Part shown: piece by piece, positions 12,176-24,570 of the stretch
How the letters are laid out: each line of letters opens with the position of its first letter
Position numbering within the stretch: the stretch's first letter is position 1
Origin: Macrotrachela quadricornifera
Taxonomy: Eukaryota; Rotifera; Eurotatoria; Philodinida; Philodinidae
Direction of reading: 5' to 3'
DNA length: 64,000 nt
Assembly (NCBI GenBank): GCA_022393335.1
Contig: JAJEKB010020160.1
Location: 329,370 to 393,369 of the forward strand
Made by a program: the position numbers and the translations under genes
Notes under the pieces: generated by a model
Databases searched by the model: none
Seen by the model: the letters and a program-made list of their open reading frames with translations, nothing else
Told to the model about the DNA's origin: nothing

Positions 12176-14527
12176 ATGTCTAATATACAATTGGCATTAC
12201 TTTTTGTTGGCGTTTTGGTTTGTCTGATTGCACAAATAACATGCAATGTTCAATATCGTAAAAAATACTTTCTAAATGATTAACATATAATTTTGATTAT
12301 TGGTTTTTTTTTTGTTTTCTAGCTAATATTGATGAAGATACTGGTTGTCCAATAAATGTCAATCATGTATGTGAATTATGTGCTGAAGATCAGAATCGTT
12401 TAGGTTGTTATTGTGAACTTGAAGGTGGAGATGAAATTGTTACTGCTAGTGTATTTACACCATGTCCAGCTGGTAGAAATACAAATATATAATTAATATT
12501 AATATTTATTTTTTTTTTTAAATAGCTGTTGCGGATCCTTGTAGTAATCATTCATGTAAAAATGGTGCTACATGTGTTCGTGAAGGTTTAACAAGTTATA
12601 AATGTACTTGTGCACCTGGTTTTGGTGGTCAAATGTGTAATGAAGCATTACCAAGTATAAACGAATAAAAAAAGAATTTGAATTTATTTTAAAAGTTAAA
12701 TCTTCTTTTTTGTTTTAGAATGTTCTGATGCAAATATCCATTGTCCAAATGCTGAATGTGTTGAAACAAATGATCCTATTGTACCTGTTTATTGTCAATG
12801 TTATGATGGTTCACGACGAGATCCAAGACAAAATGACACATGTCCATTAAGTTAGTTATGTTTCTAATAAATCAAAAAAATATTTCGTTTTTTTTTAATT
12901 TTAAGGTCCATGTTATGAAAAAGATAGTGAAGAACCAGTATGTAAAAATAATGGTACATGTAGAATTGTTAGCAATACACATGTTTGTGAATGTAGAGGA
13001 GGTTATGCTGGACAAAATTGTACAAAAGCACTTAAAAGTAAAATTTTTTGTTTTTTTTTATTTAAAAATAATTATTAAATTTATTTTAGGACCACTTTGT
13101 GAAGATAATCCAGGTGCTTGTGGAGAAGGAAAATGTCAACAATCACTTACACCACCATTTTATTCATGTAATTGTGGTAGTCACCCAAGTACATTTGGTA
13201 AAACTATTACTGAATTAACTAAATGTGAAGAAAGTAAGATAAATTTTTTGAAAAAAAAAAAGATATTTTGAAATAAATTTTTATATATATTAAATAGGTG
13301 GTTGTTATGCAACAAATCCATGTCAAAATGGAGGAACATGTAGTAATAAAGGTGTAGGTGCTTTTATTTGTCAATGTTCATCTCGTTTTACTGGTACTAA
13401 ATGTGAAAAATCTTGTAAGTTTAGATTTAAAAAAAATAAAAATAAATTTTTTCGTTTTTTTTTTTTATTAATTTATTTTTAAGCTGCTTGTTTTAATAAT
13501 CCATGTGCAAATAATGGTATTTGTGAAGCATTTAATGAAACAACATACTTTTGTAAATGTCCACCTTATTTTACTGGTCAAAGATGTGAAACACCTGTAC
13601 CAAGTATGAAATCTTTTTTATAAAATTTATTTGATTTTTTTGTTTTTAGATCCATGTATAGGTAAAAATTGTGGTATTTATGGTGAATGTCGTGATACTC
13701 AAGGTACAGCAGTTTGTTATTGTAATGATGGAATTCATCTTGATGGTTCACCTTGTCAAGGTAAAAAGATATAATTTGATTTTAAATTCTAAAAAATACT
13801 TATTTATTTAGATCCATGTGTTAATAAAAGTTGTGGTCCAGGTGTTTGTACACCAAAAACAAATGTAACTTATGAAGCAATGTGTTCATGTCCTATATGG
13901 CGTAAAGGAGAATCATGTGAATTACCACGAGGTAAATTTAATTAATATTCAAAAGAAATTATTTTTTTTATTTTTTTATTATTTAGATCCATGCCGAGAA
14001 GCTCCTCGTTGTGGTGGTGGTTATTGTAAACCAAATTATCAACTTGCTCGTGGTTATTCATGTGTATGTGAAGGTGGTATTGTTAGAAATGAACCATGTC
14101 CATTTTCAAAAAGTAAAAATTCTTTCTTTCGTTTTTGTTTTTGTACAAATTAATATTTATATTAATTTTTTAAGCTTGTCCAATCAAAGATTGTGGAACA
14201 CAAGGTATTTGTGTAGAAACTGATGGTATTATTGTTACTCCTGGTAGTAAACCTATCTATTATGTATGTTTATGTAAAAATGGTTATATTAATTCTGGAA
14301 GTTGTGATGGTAAGAAACAGAAAAAAAAAATCCTAATTTTAATATAAATATTATTGATATATTAAGATTTAATTAATACACAAATTCCATCTGTTGCATC
14401 TCGATGTGGACCTAATGGTAAAACATATCCTAGTCGAAATCCAAATAATCCAATTGGATGTTGGTGTAAAAATGGTACACATATTGAAGAAATTGAAATA
14501 GATGGTCCAGCACAATATTGTCTTTAA
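12176..14527 (+). CDS. Secreted multi-EGF-repeat protein, 13 exons
   Basis: Exons are 12176-12257, 12323-12472, 12526-12654, 12719-12850, 12906-13037, 13090-13233, 13298-13414, 13484-13603, 13650-13760, 13812-13931, 13987-14112, 14175-14309 and 14367-14527, giving 552 aa. A signal peptide (about residues 1-24, LALLFVGVLVCLIAQITC) is followed by one Cys-rich module per exon. Modules 3, 5, 7 and 8 are clear EGF domains (for example NPCQNGGTC...ICQCSSRFTGTKC); others are divergent six-Cys units. All 12 introns are phase 1 and all 11 internal exons are multiples of 3, so every internal module is a 1-1 exon. There is no transmembrane segment or GPI signal, so an extracellular matrix or secreted ligand role is inferred. 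The last exon encodes a different Cys-containing tail ending QYCL. Introns are 50-70 nt and T-rich. No ortholog was recognised. Confidence 0.85.
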
Positions 14528-14703
14528 ATAAAAAAAACTTTTTTTTTTTAAGAATCGAAAAAAGAAAATTTCGACTTTTTGTTTTTTCGAAAAAAAAAAA
14601 GAAAATTTTATTAAACTTTACAAATAAAGTTCAAATAAATGAATTAACAAACATTAAAAAAAAAATAACATATATTGTTCCTTATTTCTAATAATTAATG
14701 TAA

Positions 14704-16188
14704 TTATTTTGACCAACGTTCTTGAATCCATCGATCAATTTTATTATTAAATACTTTTTCTTTAAGACCTCTATCAAAATTTCTTATACATAATATTCCA
14801 AATATCATTGTTATTATATGAGTAATAAGATTAGCTGATAAACATGCATAAAGTACTTGTAGTATAGGTACTAAATCAACTGTTGATGCTTGAGTTGTTG
14901 TACTTAATCCTGTTGATGCATGAGAGATTTTTATTGATTTATCAATAGCCTAAAAAAATTTTTTTTTTTTAAATTAAATAGAAATTATATTAAAAATAAA
15001 ACATACTGTATAAAAACTATAACCCAAAAATCCCAATTGAAAAAGTGAAAAAATATAAAAAAGAAAAACTAATATATAAAATTCTAAACGAGCCTAAATA
15101 AAAACAAAATATTTCTTGTTATTTTTTTGTTTACATTTATATTTTTCTTTATATCTTACCATACCAATACCAAAACCTAACCATAATAATGTTAAAGGTA
15201 TACCAATTCCAAGTAAAACTCGATCTAATGTTTCATAACCCGTATAATTATATAAATTAAGTAATAATGATGAAATCTTGAAACAAAAAATAAAAAAAAG
15301 TCAAATAAATATAAATTTAATTAAATAAAATATTTACCGAAAACATTGTACTTATACGTGCTATACAATCGAATATACTATATATTTTAAGTGGTCGACG
15401 TGCTGTTGGAAAAGCACCAAAAAGTCTATTTAAATAAAATTAGAATTAAATAATTATTATGAACTATATATATATACCGTTTAGAAAATTCATCTCGTCG
15501 ATAATCTCTAATTACCATAATTGTAAGTGGAATAAAACATACATTAAAAGTAATTGTAAATATAAGTCGAGCCTTAAAAAATAAATATAATTTTTTCTTT
15601 TTCTATAAAAAATATTCTTTTATTTACTAAACGAATTTTTGGTTGAGTATCATCATTTTGATCATTTCTTCGAGCAAAAAAATGTGCAATAACATAAACA
15701 GTTAACATAACAGCACTGATAAAAAATGCAACAATATCAGTAATTCGTTGATAAAAAATTCCAGTTATTAGAAAAAGAAGAAGAAATACTAAAAAAGATC
15801 TTTTTGTATTGTTTTTTATTCTATTTTTTATTCATACCTGAATGAACAAGAATAAGAATACCATAAGCAAAATCTGGTTCATTCAAATTATGTAATTTAA
15901 CAAGACGAGCAATAGTTAAACCATCTGTAACAAGTGCAGCTAATATACCAAGAATAAGAAATGTATATTCATACCAACGAATATTTCCTAAACCACGACG
16001 CTTTAAATAATAGATAGAAATATAAATAAATTAAAATAGAATATATCTCTTACTGTTCCAAGAAATCCACTTTCATCAATAGCATTTTCAGGTGATAATC
16101 TAAGACCGCCTGCAATTGCTGCTGTTCGTCCTGACTAAAAACAAAATAATAATAGATTAAATTTCATATTTAGTTGACTTACATCCAT
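14704..16188 (-). CDS. Multipass membrane protein, about eight TM segments, unknown family
   Basis: Nine exons join in frame to 347 aa: 16188-16183, 16134-16054, 16000-15838, 15788-15628, 15572-15478, 15425-15338, 15276-15160, 15093-15007 and 14949-14704. The first exon is only six coding bases (Met-Asp), supported by a good GTAAG donor and by frame. About eight hydrophobic spans can be seen, starting with YTFLILGILAALVTDGLTIA, FAYGILILVHSVFLLLFLIT and IVAFFISAVMLTVYVIAHFF, and ending in the LVPILQVLYACLSANLITHI segment. The basic RDYRRDEFSKR loop near the middle is probably cytoplasmic. The C-terminus is short and charged (DRWIQERWSK). I do not recognise the family, and transporter or receptor roles are not distinguishable. 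It is convergent with the EGF-repeat gene; the two stops are about 175 bp apart. Confidence 0.72.
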
Positions 16189-17315
16189 GTGTATTTAACT
16201 GATGATGTTGTTATTATCTTTTAAATAAAAAAAAAATTTACAATGCTTAGTATTTCATCTGTTGATAAATATTGAAACGAAGGATTGTCTTATCTTTTTT
16301 GAGATCAAAAAGCAAAGATAGACAATGTATATGTAAATAATAAACTTCGTAAAAAAAAAAGGTTGAAGTTTGTAAAAAAAAAATAATACAGATGTTTAGA
16401 AGAATCTTGATACAATTGTAAGAGAAAGAGAGAGTCATTCTTTGTTCTTAATCAGAGATGTCCAGAGGGCACGTTTTTTCGCTCTGTTCTTCACCATAAG
16501 ACTAGACAGAGTGTAGTAGAATCTTTTGTAGAACACGAAACAATATTTTAATATTGATATTTAAACCAGAAGAGCAAGGTTTTTGTTGATGCACTATTTA
16601 AAATACGAAATTTTGTTGTGCTATGTGTACAAGTCACATCATAGGAATGCAATACGATCTATCTTTCTTCACAATTTTTGAGACAAAAGTTGATGGCTGG
16701 ATTTTTCGGAATGAACAGGTCTATATCATCCTCTCTAGCGTCGAGATAAATCAGTTACATATACTTTCTCATTCATTTCTGGTTTCAACATCTAAACAAT
16801 AGCCCGATTTGATTTGTATCTAACATATTTCTCTGATTTCGTTTATAAATTCGTGTTTAAATATATTACTGAACATAATTGTTTAAACAATTTTATTGTA
16901 AATGATAAATTCTTTCACATAATGAGTCATTTTTCTTTTATTTGAAAGAGTGTAATATGCCTGGAGTCTTTCAGAACATATTTCTCAAAAATTAAAAAAA
17001 TTGTTTTTATGAACTCTTAAATTACATAGTGTGTTTTTATGAAGGTCATATTTAAAAGGAATTTCTTATTTATATAAACATTATTTAGTATGTATTTTAA
17101 TATACGCATATTATTTAATGAATAATTTATTTTTAAAAAAGAATTCTTAATTTTTAGAATATATCTTATGATGTATTATTCAAAAAGTTTTTTTCATAAA
17201 TGCAAAAAATCTTTGATTTAGATTTATTAAAATCGTTTTTCTTTTTTTTTTTTTGTTGAAATATATATGACGACAGAAAAGACAACAATAATGAGTATGA
17301 CAACAATAATGAGAA
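16189..17315. other. Intergenic region
   Basis: This holds the 5' flank of the multipass gene and the 3' flank of the GPCR. A poly-A/T-rich open frame near 16247-16438 looks non-coding. No repeat or RNA was recognised. Confidence 0.45.
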
Positions 17316-18410
17316 TTAAAATTGTGATTCTTCAATTGTATTTTTTGCAGATAAAAGTCGATGATTTTTTTTAAATAAATATTCAGTACGATTTTTTTGT
17401 GTATCAAAATTTCGTGAATTATTAGATATAAAACGATTATGACGTTTAAAAAGTGAAAAAAATGCATAACGAAATCGACGTCCACTAACACAATAAATTA
17501 TAAAATTCGTACAAAAATTTAAATCTTTTAAGAATTCACTTAATGAACGAAATATAAAATAAATTTCAAATGATTTTTGTGTAAAACATAAATCAAATGG
17601 TAAACCCCATCGTGCAATAACATTTGTTATTGTATATGGAACAAAATAAACAATAAACATTATTGTTACAATTAATAACATTAACATTAATTGATTTTTA
17701 TTTGAATCCATTTGACGATTTTGTTGAGAAGAATTATTTGATAATAAATCTTGTCGTCGATTAACAGCTTGTTGAACTGTACATACAGTTATAAAATTTC
17801 CAATTATAACAATAAGTAATGGAATATAACAATAACCAAATTCAGTTATTGTTATATTTATTTGTCTATAATAACGCCATTCAGGTAATGGAAGGCAACG
17901 ACTTTTTTGTCTAATTGATGTATCAACACGTATTGGTAAAATTCGTGCTGAAAATATTATTGTTAATATTGCTAAAATTAATATTAAAACACGAGCACGA
18001 CATGCTGAAACAAAATTTTTAATATGTAATGGAAATAAAACAACTAATGTACGTTCAATTGTTATTAAAACAATTGTCCATATTGATAAAATTGCACTAG
18101 CTTCAGTACAAAATATTAATATTGTACACATTAATGGAAAATAAAAATATTTTGATGTTTTATTTTGATATGATAATAATTTAAATAAAAGTACTAATGT
18201 ATCAGATATAGCCATTGATTTAACATAAACAGAAAATGATGTACGATTTAATTGTGGATTTGTTAATATAACAAGTAATGTTAATGAATTACTAATTAAT
18301 CCAAATAATGGGAAAATATATATTGATATATTATTTAAATTTTGTGAAAATTGATGTGCTGTTGTATTATCAAATATTGAACTATTCGGTTCACATAAAA
18401 ATTTATTCAT
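17316..18410 (-). CDS. Rhodopsin-family GPCR, probably peptide-type, intronless
   Basis: A single 364-aa open frame has seven hydrophobic spans. Landmarks are N-terminal glycosylation sequons, TM1 with SNSLTLLVIL near 40-50, TM2 with Asp70 (SMAISD), and Cys95 before TM3 with Cys172 in loop 2 (candidate disulphide). E119-R120-T121 stands at the end of TM3 in place of DRY, TM6 has a Pro258 kink (FIVYFVPYT), and TM7 has N302-FIIY306 in place of NPxxY. The long third loop is Asn/Gln-rich. The TM7 and ERT variants resemble divergent invertebrate peptide receptors such as FMRFamide-receptor-like groups, so the ligand is unknown and the peptide class is inferred. The tail is basic with several Asn and Arg residues. 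The lack of introns is unusual beside neighbours with many introns. Confidence 0.85.
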   Translation of the reverse strand: MNKFLCEPNSSIFDNTTAHQFSQNLNNISIYIFPLFGLISNSLTLLVILTNPQLNRTSFSVYVKSMAISDTLVLLFKLLSYQNKTSKYFYFPLMCTILIFCTEASAILSIWTIVLITIERTLVVLFPLHIKNFVSACRARVLILILAILTIIFSARILPIRVDTSIRQKSRCLPLPEWRYYRQINITITEFGYCYIPLLIVIIGNFITVCTVQQAVNRRQDLLSNNSSQQNRQMDSNKNQLMLMLLIVTIMFIVYFVPYTITNVIARWGLPFDLCFTQKSFEIYFIFRSLSEFLKDLNFCTNFIIYCVSGRRFRYAFFSLFKRHNRFISNNSRNFDTQKNRTEYLFKKNHRLLSAKNTIEESQF

Positions 18411-20117
18411 CTAGAAAAAATAAAATTTTTTAATTAATTCACCAAATAATATAAAAATAAAATCAGCATGTCATAAGTTTATTTATCTATAACTAAACAA
18501 ACAACAAAAAAGAGAAAAAACAGAATTATATTTCTTCAACATAATGATAAAATATTCTCTGTATTATCTCATTCGATATAAATAATGAATTTTATTGATT
18601 GGTAAAAGACAATTTAGATGTTTAATAACGTTAAATAGACAAGAGCAAGAATGATGACGATTAATTCTTGTCAATAATCGACTTTACACATCAAATAGTT
18701 AGGCATAGTTGACATTTCGTGACAACATTATATAAAAAAGAATCTCTAAAGATTACTGAAATTAGTTTTGACAGATATTAACTTAAAATGCAATCCTAAA
18801 ATGTTCTATACACAAAAAATAAGAAAGCATAAACTCTCATTTACTCCTTAGTTTATATAACGATATTTTATAATAAAATTACTTCATACTAATGTAAAAT
18901 AAAAACTATATAATTACAATATGTAAGCTTTTCATCTTCTCGATGCTTTTTTTTTTTTGACGATAAATGTTTCTTTGTATTACCGAATGCCTGACTTTAT
19001 GCTAGAGTGATCCATAAAAAAGTAAAACAAAAAAACTTTATAATTAATCATTTGCCTATTTCTAATTACATACTTTAATTACAGATTAGAAATTTGAGTA
19101 TTCATAAAATAAACATTTTATTAATGGGACAATAATCAGCATTTTCAAATTTCAATAATATATAAATCTTTAGGGAAATATTCTTATACTTACTCTTCCT
19201 ATTTCTGAATTAGTTTCTTAAGTAGTGATAGATTGTATAGATTATAACAGAGAAAAAAAAATGCTTATAAATAATATATTGTGCTAACTACCACACAATA
19301 TTATTTTCTCTATTCAATAGAGTGTAGATATTATTATTTCCATATGACAGTCACTGTTATTTTTTTTATGAATTAGTCTGACATTTGCTTGTTAATATAA
19401 AACAAAAAAGTCAATAAGCAATTCTTTTGTTACTAAATCAAACAAGTTAAAGTGACTCTTTTGTGTTCATGATTATTCTGAAAAAAAAAACGCGAGTCAT
19501 TCTTTTATTTAATTATAAATTAATGTTCATTTCCTTCGTTTCTACTAAATATTAAGTTACTTGATATTATTCTTTTCTAATCTATCGGAAATTAAACGAA
19601 TATAACCAGTAATGCGAACAAATTTTATTCAATATATATTGTAATAGAAAAAAAAAAAAGAAGAAGAAAATAATTTATAATATTAAATACATGTAACCGA
19701 ATGATATATTGTACTTAAATAATTCTAATTCTAATCTTGACTTCATTAAAATATACCTTAAATAGAATTAAAATTTTCATTATAAAATTACGTGTCGGTG
19801 AATTCTTTCAATAAGAAATATAATGCATTAATGTGAAAAGTCAAAAAAAAAAAAAACTAGTCAAGATTTCCTTTTCTTCTTTATTGTCTATAGCTCTTAA
19901 ACAATTCTATAATTGAATAAACAGAAGTTTCAAGGAAAGACTATATATTCACAATCATTTTATATGCTAAGAAGAGTTGTAAAGACACGAACAAATATAA
20001 TGTCGATAGACTAACATTTGCATAGCAGATGCTCTGTAAGGCAGTATAAAAACAAGCAGAAAAAAAAACCATTAACAATAGTATTTATTTATAATAAGAC
20101 ATGGTTGCCGAATAGTA
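18411..20117. other. AT-rich intergenic region
   Basis: No coding sequence was recognised between the GPCR start and the inverted repeat at 20118. Poly-A runs and short hairpins occur but nothing I can assign. Confidence 0.45.
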
Positions 20118-20335
20118 TCTATTCTATCAAGATTATTAGGCTAGTTATTGTCAAACGTCTAATTGATACTTACGTTAGCATCAAAGATGTTCTAAAAGTT
20201 GTAAGTATTAGAATATCTTTGATAGTAAGTATCAATTAGACGTTTGACAATAACTAGTTTAGTAATCTTGATAGAATAGATGTTAGGCTAGTTATTATCG
20301 AATGTCTAATTGATACTTTATATCAATGATGTTCT
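20118..20335. repeat. Short inverted repeat plus a third direct copy
   Basis: Two arms of about 70 bp (20118-20190 and 20208-20280) are near-perfect reverse complements, sharing blocks such as CTAGTTATTGTCAAACGTCT and CTAATTGATACTTA. A third partial copy, in the orientation of the left arm, follows at about 20283-20335. The three-copy arrangement suggests a decayed foldback element or replication-slippage product. No target duplication was identified. It lies directly 3' of the alpha-galactosidase gene. Confidence 0.75.
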
Positions 20336-20503
20336 TAATGTTCAAAATTTATATCATAAATTTTTTTTTATATATCAAAGTAACCCTGTAAGGATTCATT
20401 CAGTTTTTTGTCTAATTGATGTAACAAAAAAAAACAACGATGTGTTTGATTACAAACTTAAAAAAAAAAAAATAAAATTTCAGACAAAAATTTTCTTATT
20501 CTT

Positions 20504-21790
20504 TTATAAAGTAACAAGAGTCATTTTAAGCATTTGAATACCATGTGATTCAATATCATACGATGTATAATTTCCTTGAAATTCTCCAAGATCTTTATGT
20601 AACCAAAGATCTCGTACTTTAACTTGACTTGTTAATTGCCAATCTAAATCAGTAAATAATACTAAAATTGTTCTTGAAACATTATTATCTCGATTAAATG
20701 TAAGAACAACTTTTGATCCATCATCTAATGGTCCAGCCCATATTTCAGTATTATTAACAAGATCAATATGAATTTTTTTTCCTTGTATACCAAGTGAATC
20801 TTGATTAATAGCTATAACTTCAGAATTTGTTAATATATCTAAATATTCTTTTGATATATTTCGTATATCACAACCAATAAGTAATGGAGATTTTGCTATT
20901 GACCAAAGACTCATATGTGTACGATATTCATTTAATGTCATACCACCATTACCAATTTCTAACATATCGGGATCATTAAAACCTATATATTGAAGAAAAA
21001 TAAGAATCTTTATTTTTTGTTTTTCTTTTTACCATGTGGTGCTGCAAAACCAGCAAATAAATCATTAACATCAATATTAAATAACATTGAATACCAATGA
21101 TCACTAATATCTCCAGTTGTTCTCCATGAATTAGCAATTGTACGAAACCATAATGATGGTAACATTTCACCCCATTCACATGCAGAATAAAATATTGGTC
21201 GACCTGTATGATTTAATGCATCTCTCATACGTTCATAACGTTCTTTTATTGTTTTATTTGTTGGTGATGAATTACAATTATCATATTTAAGATAATCAAC
21301 TTTCCATTGTGCATAAACATGTGCATCAATTTCTTCATAACCATATGAACCTGGTCGACCAGCACAAGTACTATATCCAGCATCTGAATAAAGTCCAAAT
21401 AGAAGACCACGAGAATGAATATAATCAGCTAATGATGCCATACCAGATGGAAAACTATTTGAATCAGGAATAATAAAATTTGTTTTTGGATCACGTTTTG
21501 ATGCCCAACAATCATCAATATTAATATATTTATAACCAGCCTGAGCTAAACCAGTAGAAATAAGTGCATCTGTTGTTAAACGTATTATAGTTTCATTAAC
21601 ATTACATCCAAAATGATTCCAACTATTCCATCCTAATATCAAAATAAAAAAACAAATAATATTTATAATGTTTATATTTTTATAGAAAAATTTATTTTAA
21701 CAAACCCATCTGTGGTGTTTTACCAAGACCATTATCAAGTGAATAAATAATATTAAATAAAATAAGAATGATAAAAGAAAAGAATAACAT
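20504..21790 (-). CDS. Alpha-galactosidase / GH27 glycoside hydrolase, secreted or lysosomal
   Basis: Exons 21790-21706, 21632-21033 and 20982-20504 join to 387 aa. The family hydrolyses terminal alpha-galactosyl or alpha-N-acetylgalactosaminyl residues by a double-displacement mechanism. A signal peptide (about 1-17, MLFFSFIILILFNIIYS) precedes the conserved GLGKTPQMGWNSWNHFGC start; exon 1 joins within the MGW motif, which fixes the model. Other motifs are NIDDCW, YLKYDNC with candidate nucleophile Asp146, CEWGE, WRTTGDI with candidate acid/base Asp203, FNDPDMLEIG and LSxWSIAKSPLLIG. The C-terminal beta domain is about 100 aa. Length matches animal GH27 enzymes (about 400 aa), and no catalytic residue is missing. 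GLA versus NAGA specificity cannot be decided by eye. Confidence 0.95.
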
Positions 21791-22198
21791 GTTTGTGTTT
21801 GTCAAATATAGGTTAATGCTTATATAAGATAGTATATATATATATATATATGTTTATCTCAGATAAATATTCTTTTCTTCTAATCGATAATATACTGATA
21901 AGTTTATTTTATAAGTTAAAATATCATGTTTATATTTCAAAATGTTAACAAAAAGAAATTTTTAAATATTTAAGTAAATAGATTATATGAATCCTTAGTA
22001 ACATTCCGATGACATAGCCTAGTGGGTGGATATATGATGATCGGATCGGACAACAATGATGATAATTGGCTTAGATATGAGAACGAGAATGATGATGACA
22101 CAAGGATTAATATTGACGAGTATCGATAAGAAGACAAGAAAAAAAAATTTGATCACATCCTTCAATAAGAACATTTCAATTGTACTATATGTTCAATA

Positions 22199-24440
22199 AT
22201 GTACAAATTATCTTTTCTATTATTGATTGGAAGTTTATGGTGTTTTTTAATTATTGATGCTAAACGACGAGGTTTGTTTTAAATGTAAGAAATAGATTAA
22301 TTATAATGTAATATCGGGGTTTGTTTTTTTCTATTTAGCTACATCTCAATCACAACATAATTTAGGTGATTTTTGTATGCCAGGTACATGTGCTAGTTTA
22401 TATTCAAATTGTAAACGTATTGGTGGTAATGCTTTTCGATGTGTTTGTAAAGAACAATATATGGCTATAAATAAAACTCATTGTGGTTTGTAGAAATTTT
22501 TTTGAATACCTTCTTTTTTTTTTATTTTATTTTATAAAATTAAATTATTTAGTAAGAGTAATTAATGCATCAGTTGATGATGCATGTGCATCATGCATTA
22601 AACGTAATGGTATTTGTTTGGATGAAAATTCTGATGATCATATGGATAAATGTTTTTGTCCAACTGATAATGATTTATGTGCTGATCGAACAACAACAAC
22701 ATATAGTATACCAGTTACACAATCTTTAAGAAAAAAGTAATGCTTGTTTTTTTTATTTTATTTATAAAGATATCTATGTATATACGATAATTTTGTTTTT
22801 AGTATAGCAGGTATAACACCAAGTCGAGTTGTTAATCAAGGTGAATTGATACTTGGTTTATATGATGTTAATCAACAACGATTAATTGATAATGGTGGTT
22901 CAGTATTCATTGGTGATCGTTTATTTATTGAAATAAAATATCGAACAGGTTTGATTTATATTTTTTCTAGAAAAAAATGTATTTCTTTTTTTTTTTGTAA
23001 AGCTGATCATAATTCTGATCGTCATCAAATTATTGCAGAAAATTGTTCAATTGCTTCAAGTGTTTCTGATAATGAAACAAAATTAGAAAAAATTCAATTA
23101 TTAACAAATCGTTGTCCATCCAAAGATTCACGTTTATCAATAAGTTTTCAACGTATTGATCCATATCATATAAAAAGTACTATTTTTCAAATAAGTAAAT
23201 TTCAAACAACATCTGTTGTTTATTTACGATGTTCAATTGGAATTTGTTTTGGTCAAATAGAAAATTGTCAAGAAGTATTATATAAGATTTATTTATTTTA
23301 TTAATAAAATGTTTTTTTTTTCTCTAGCGTTTATGTCCTGAAAATCGACGAATATCACATCGAATAAGAAATTCATCATCAATAAATTCTCCTTCATTTG
23401 ATTATGGTGATGAAGAAAGTTCTAGTATTGTTGCATTAAAACGACGACGGCAAAATGATGATAACGATGATGAACAACAAAGAAAACTTTCAAGATTAAT
23501 AACGGATTTAACAAAATCATTTGATTCATTTAATGATCATTATGATATACGACAAATACAACAACAATTTACTATTGAAACACCATTACCTCAACCAACA
23601 CATAAACATAAATTACCTTATGGTAAAAGAATTTTTTAGAAATAATTCTATAGAATATTTTCAATAAGAAAAATCAATTCTTAAAATTAGTGTTTGACCT
23701 TTTCTTTGCTGACATTTGTATTAATCTTATTCTAGTCAATCGTTTATATGTATTTGCTGTGACATGTTACTGAAAAAACAATCTTAATAATGTCAAGTTT
23801 GATGATCGCAAGGTTTGTGGGATCAATCGTCGTTCTAGAAGTTAAAATGATCTTATGAATTTTATAATCATAAAATATGACATTATTAGACTTATGTTTA
23901 CAATAACATACCATAAGCAATATAGATAAACGATCGAATGATATATAACTGGTACAAATGTCATAAAAAAAGATGTAAGATATTAAAGTACTAGAAGAGA
24001 AATAATCATATATGTCGAATTTCTAACTTCTAACTAAAGATCTATCAACGATACAATTTCAACATGTCAATCTTGAGAATTTTGTAAAATATTCTTTATA
24101 TATATATATAGAGACACTTTATGGTCGTACATCATTAGCAACACAAGGTGCTGTTGAACGATCAGCTATTATAGCTGCTATATCAATTATATTTATTATT
24201 GGTATATCAGTTTCATTATTTGTTATTTATCGAACATGTTATATTGAATATGTTCAAAGAAATTATGGTTCAACACCATTTGCTGGTTTTGTTAATAGTC
24301 CTGAATCGATATATGGAGGATTAAGAAGTCAATCACAAGTTTGTCGTTATGATATGGGACGTCGATCAGAACAACGTTTTGACGAAAGTTTTTTTGTTAA
24401 TAATGTCGAACCATTAGGAGCTTATCGAAGACAATATTAA
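22199..24440 (+). CDS. EGF-like / ZP-domain single-pass membrane protein
   Basis: Exons are 22199-22271, 22339-22485, 22553-22736, 22803-22948, 23003-23274, 23328-23622 and 24112-24440, giving 481 aa. A signal peptide (1-22) is followed by two Cys-rich EGF-like segments, then a region with ENCSI, LLTNRCP, FQISKF and VYLRCSIGIC...NCQERLC. This Cys spacing fits the C-terminal half of a zona pellucida polymerisation domain. A basic RRISHR and RRRQ stretch follows, where ZP proteins are commonly cleaved, then a disordered Asp/Gln-rich part, a TM helix (AIIAAISIIFIIGISVSLFV) and a cytoplasmic tail of about 75 residues. An extracellular filament or matrix role on epithelia is inferred from the family. 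The last intron (489 nt) is much longer than the others. The N-terminal ZP half looks reduced. Confidence 0.8.
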
Positions 24441-24570
24441 AAATAAAAATAAAAACATTTTATGTCTTTATTCAATAATTCTTTCTGTTCATTTTTAATT
24501 AAATATACATTACATATTTCTTTACCCATAAATAAACTAAAAAAATAGATATTTTGTTTTTATTAAAAAT

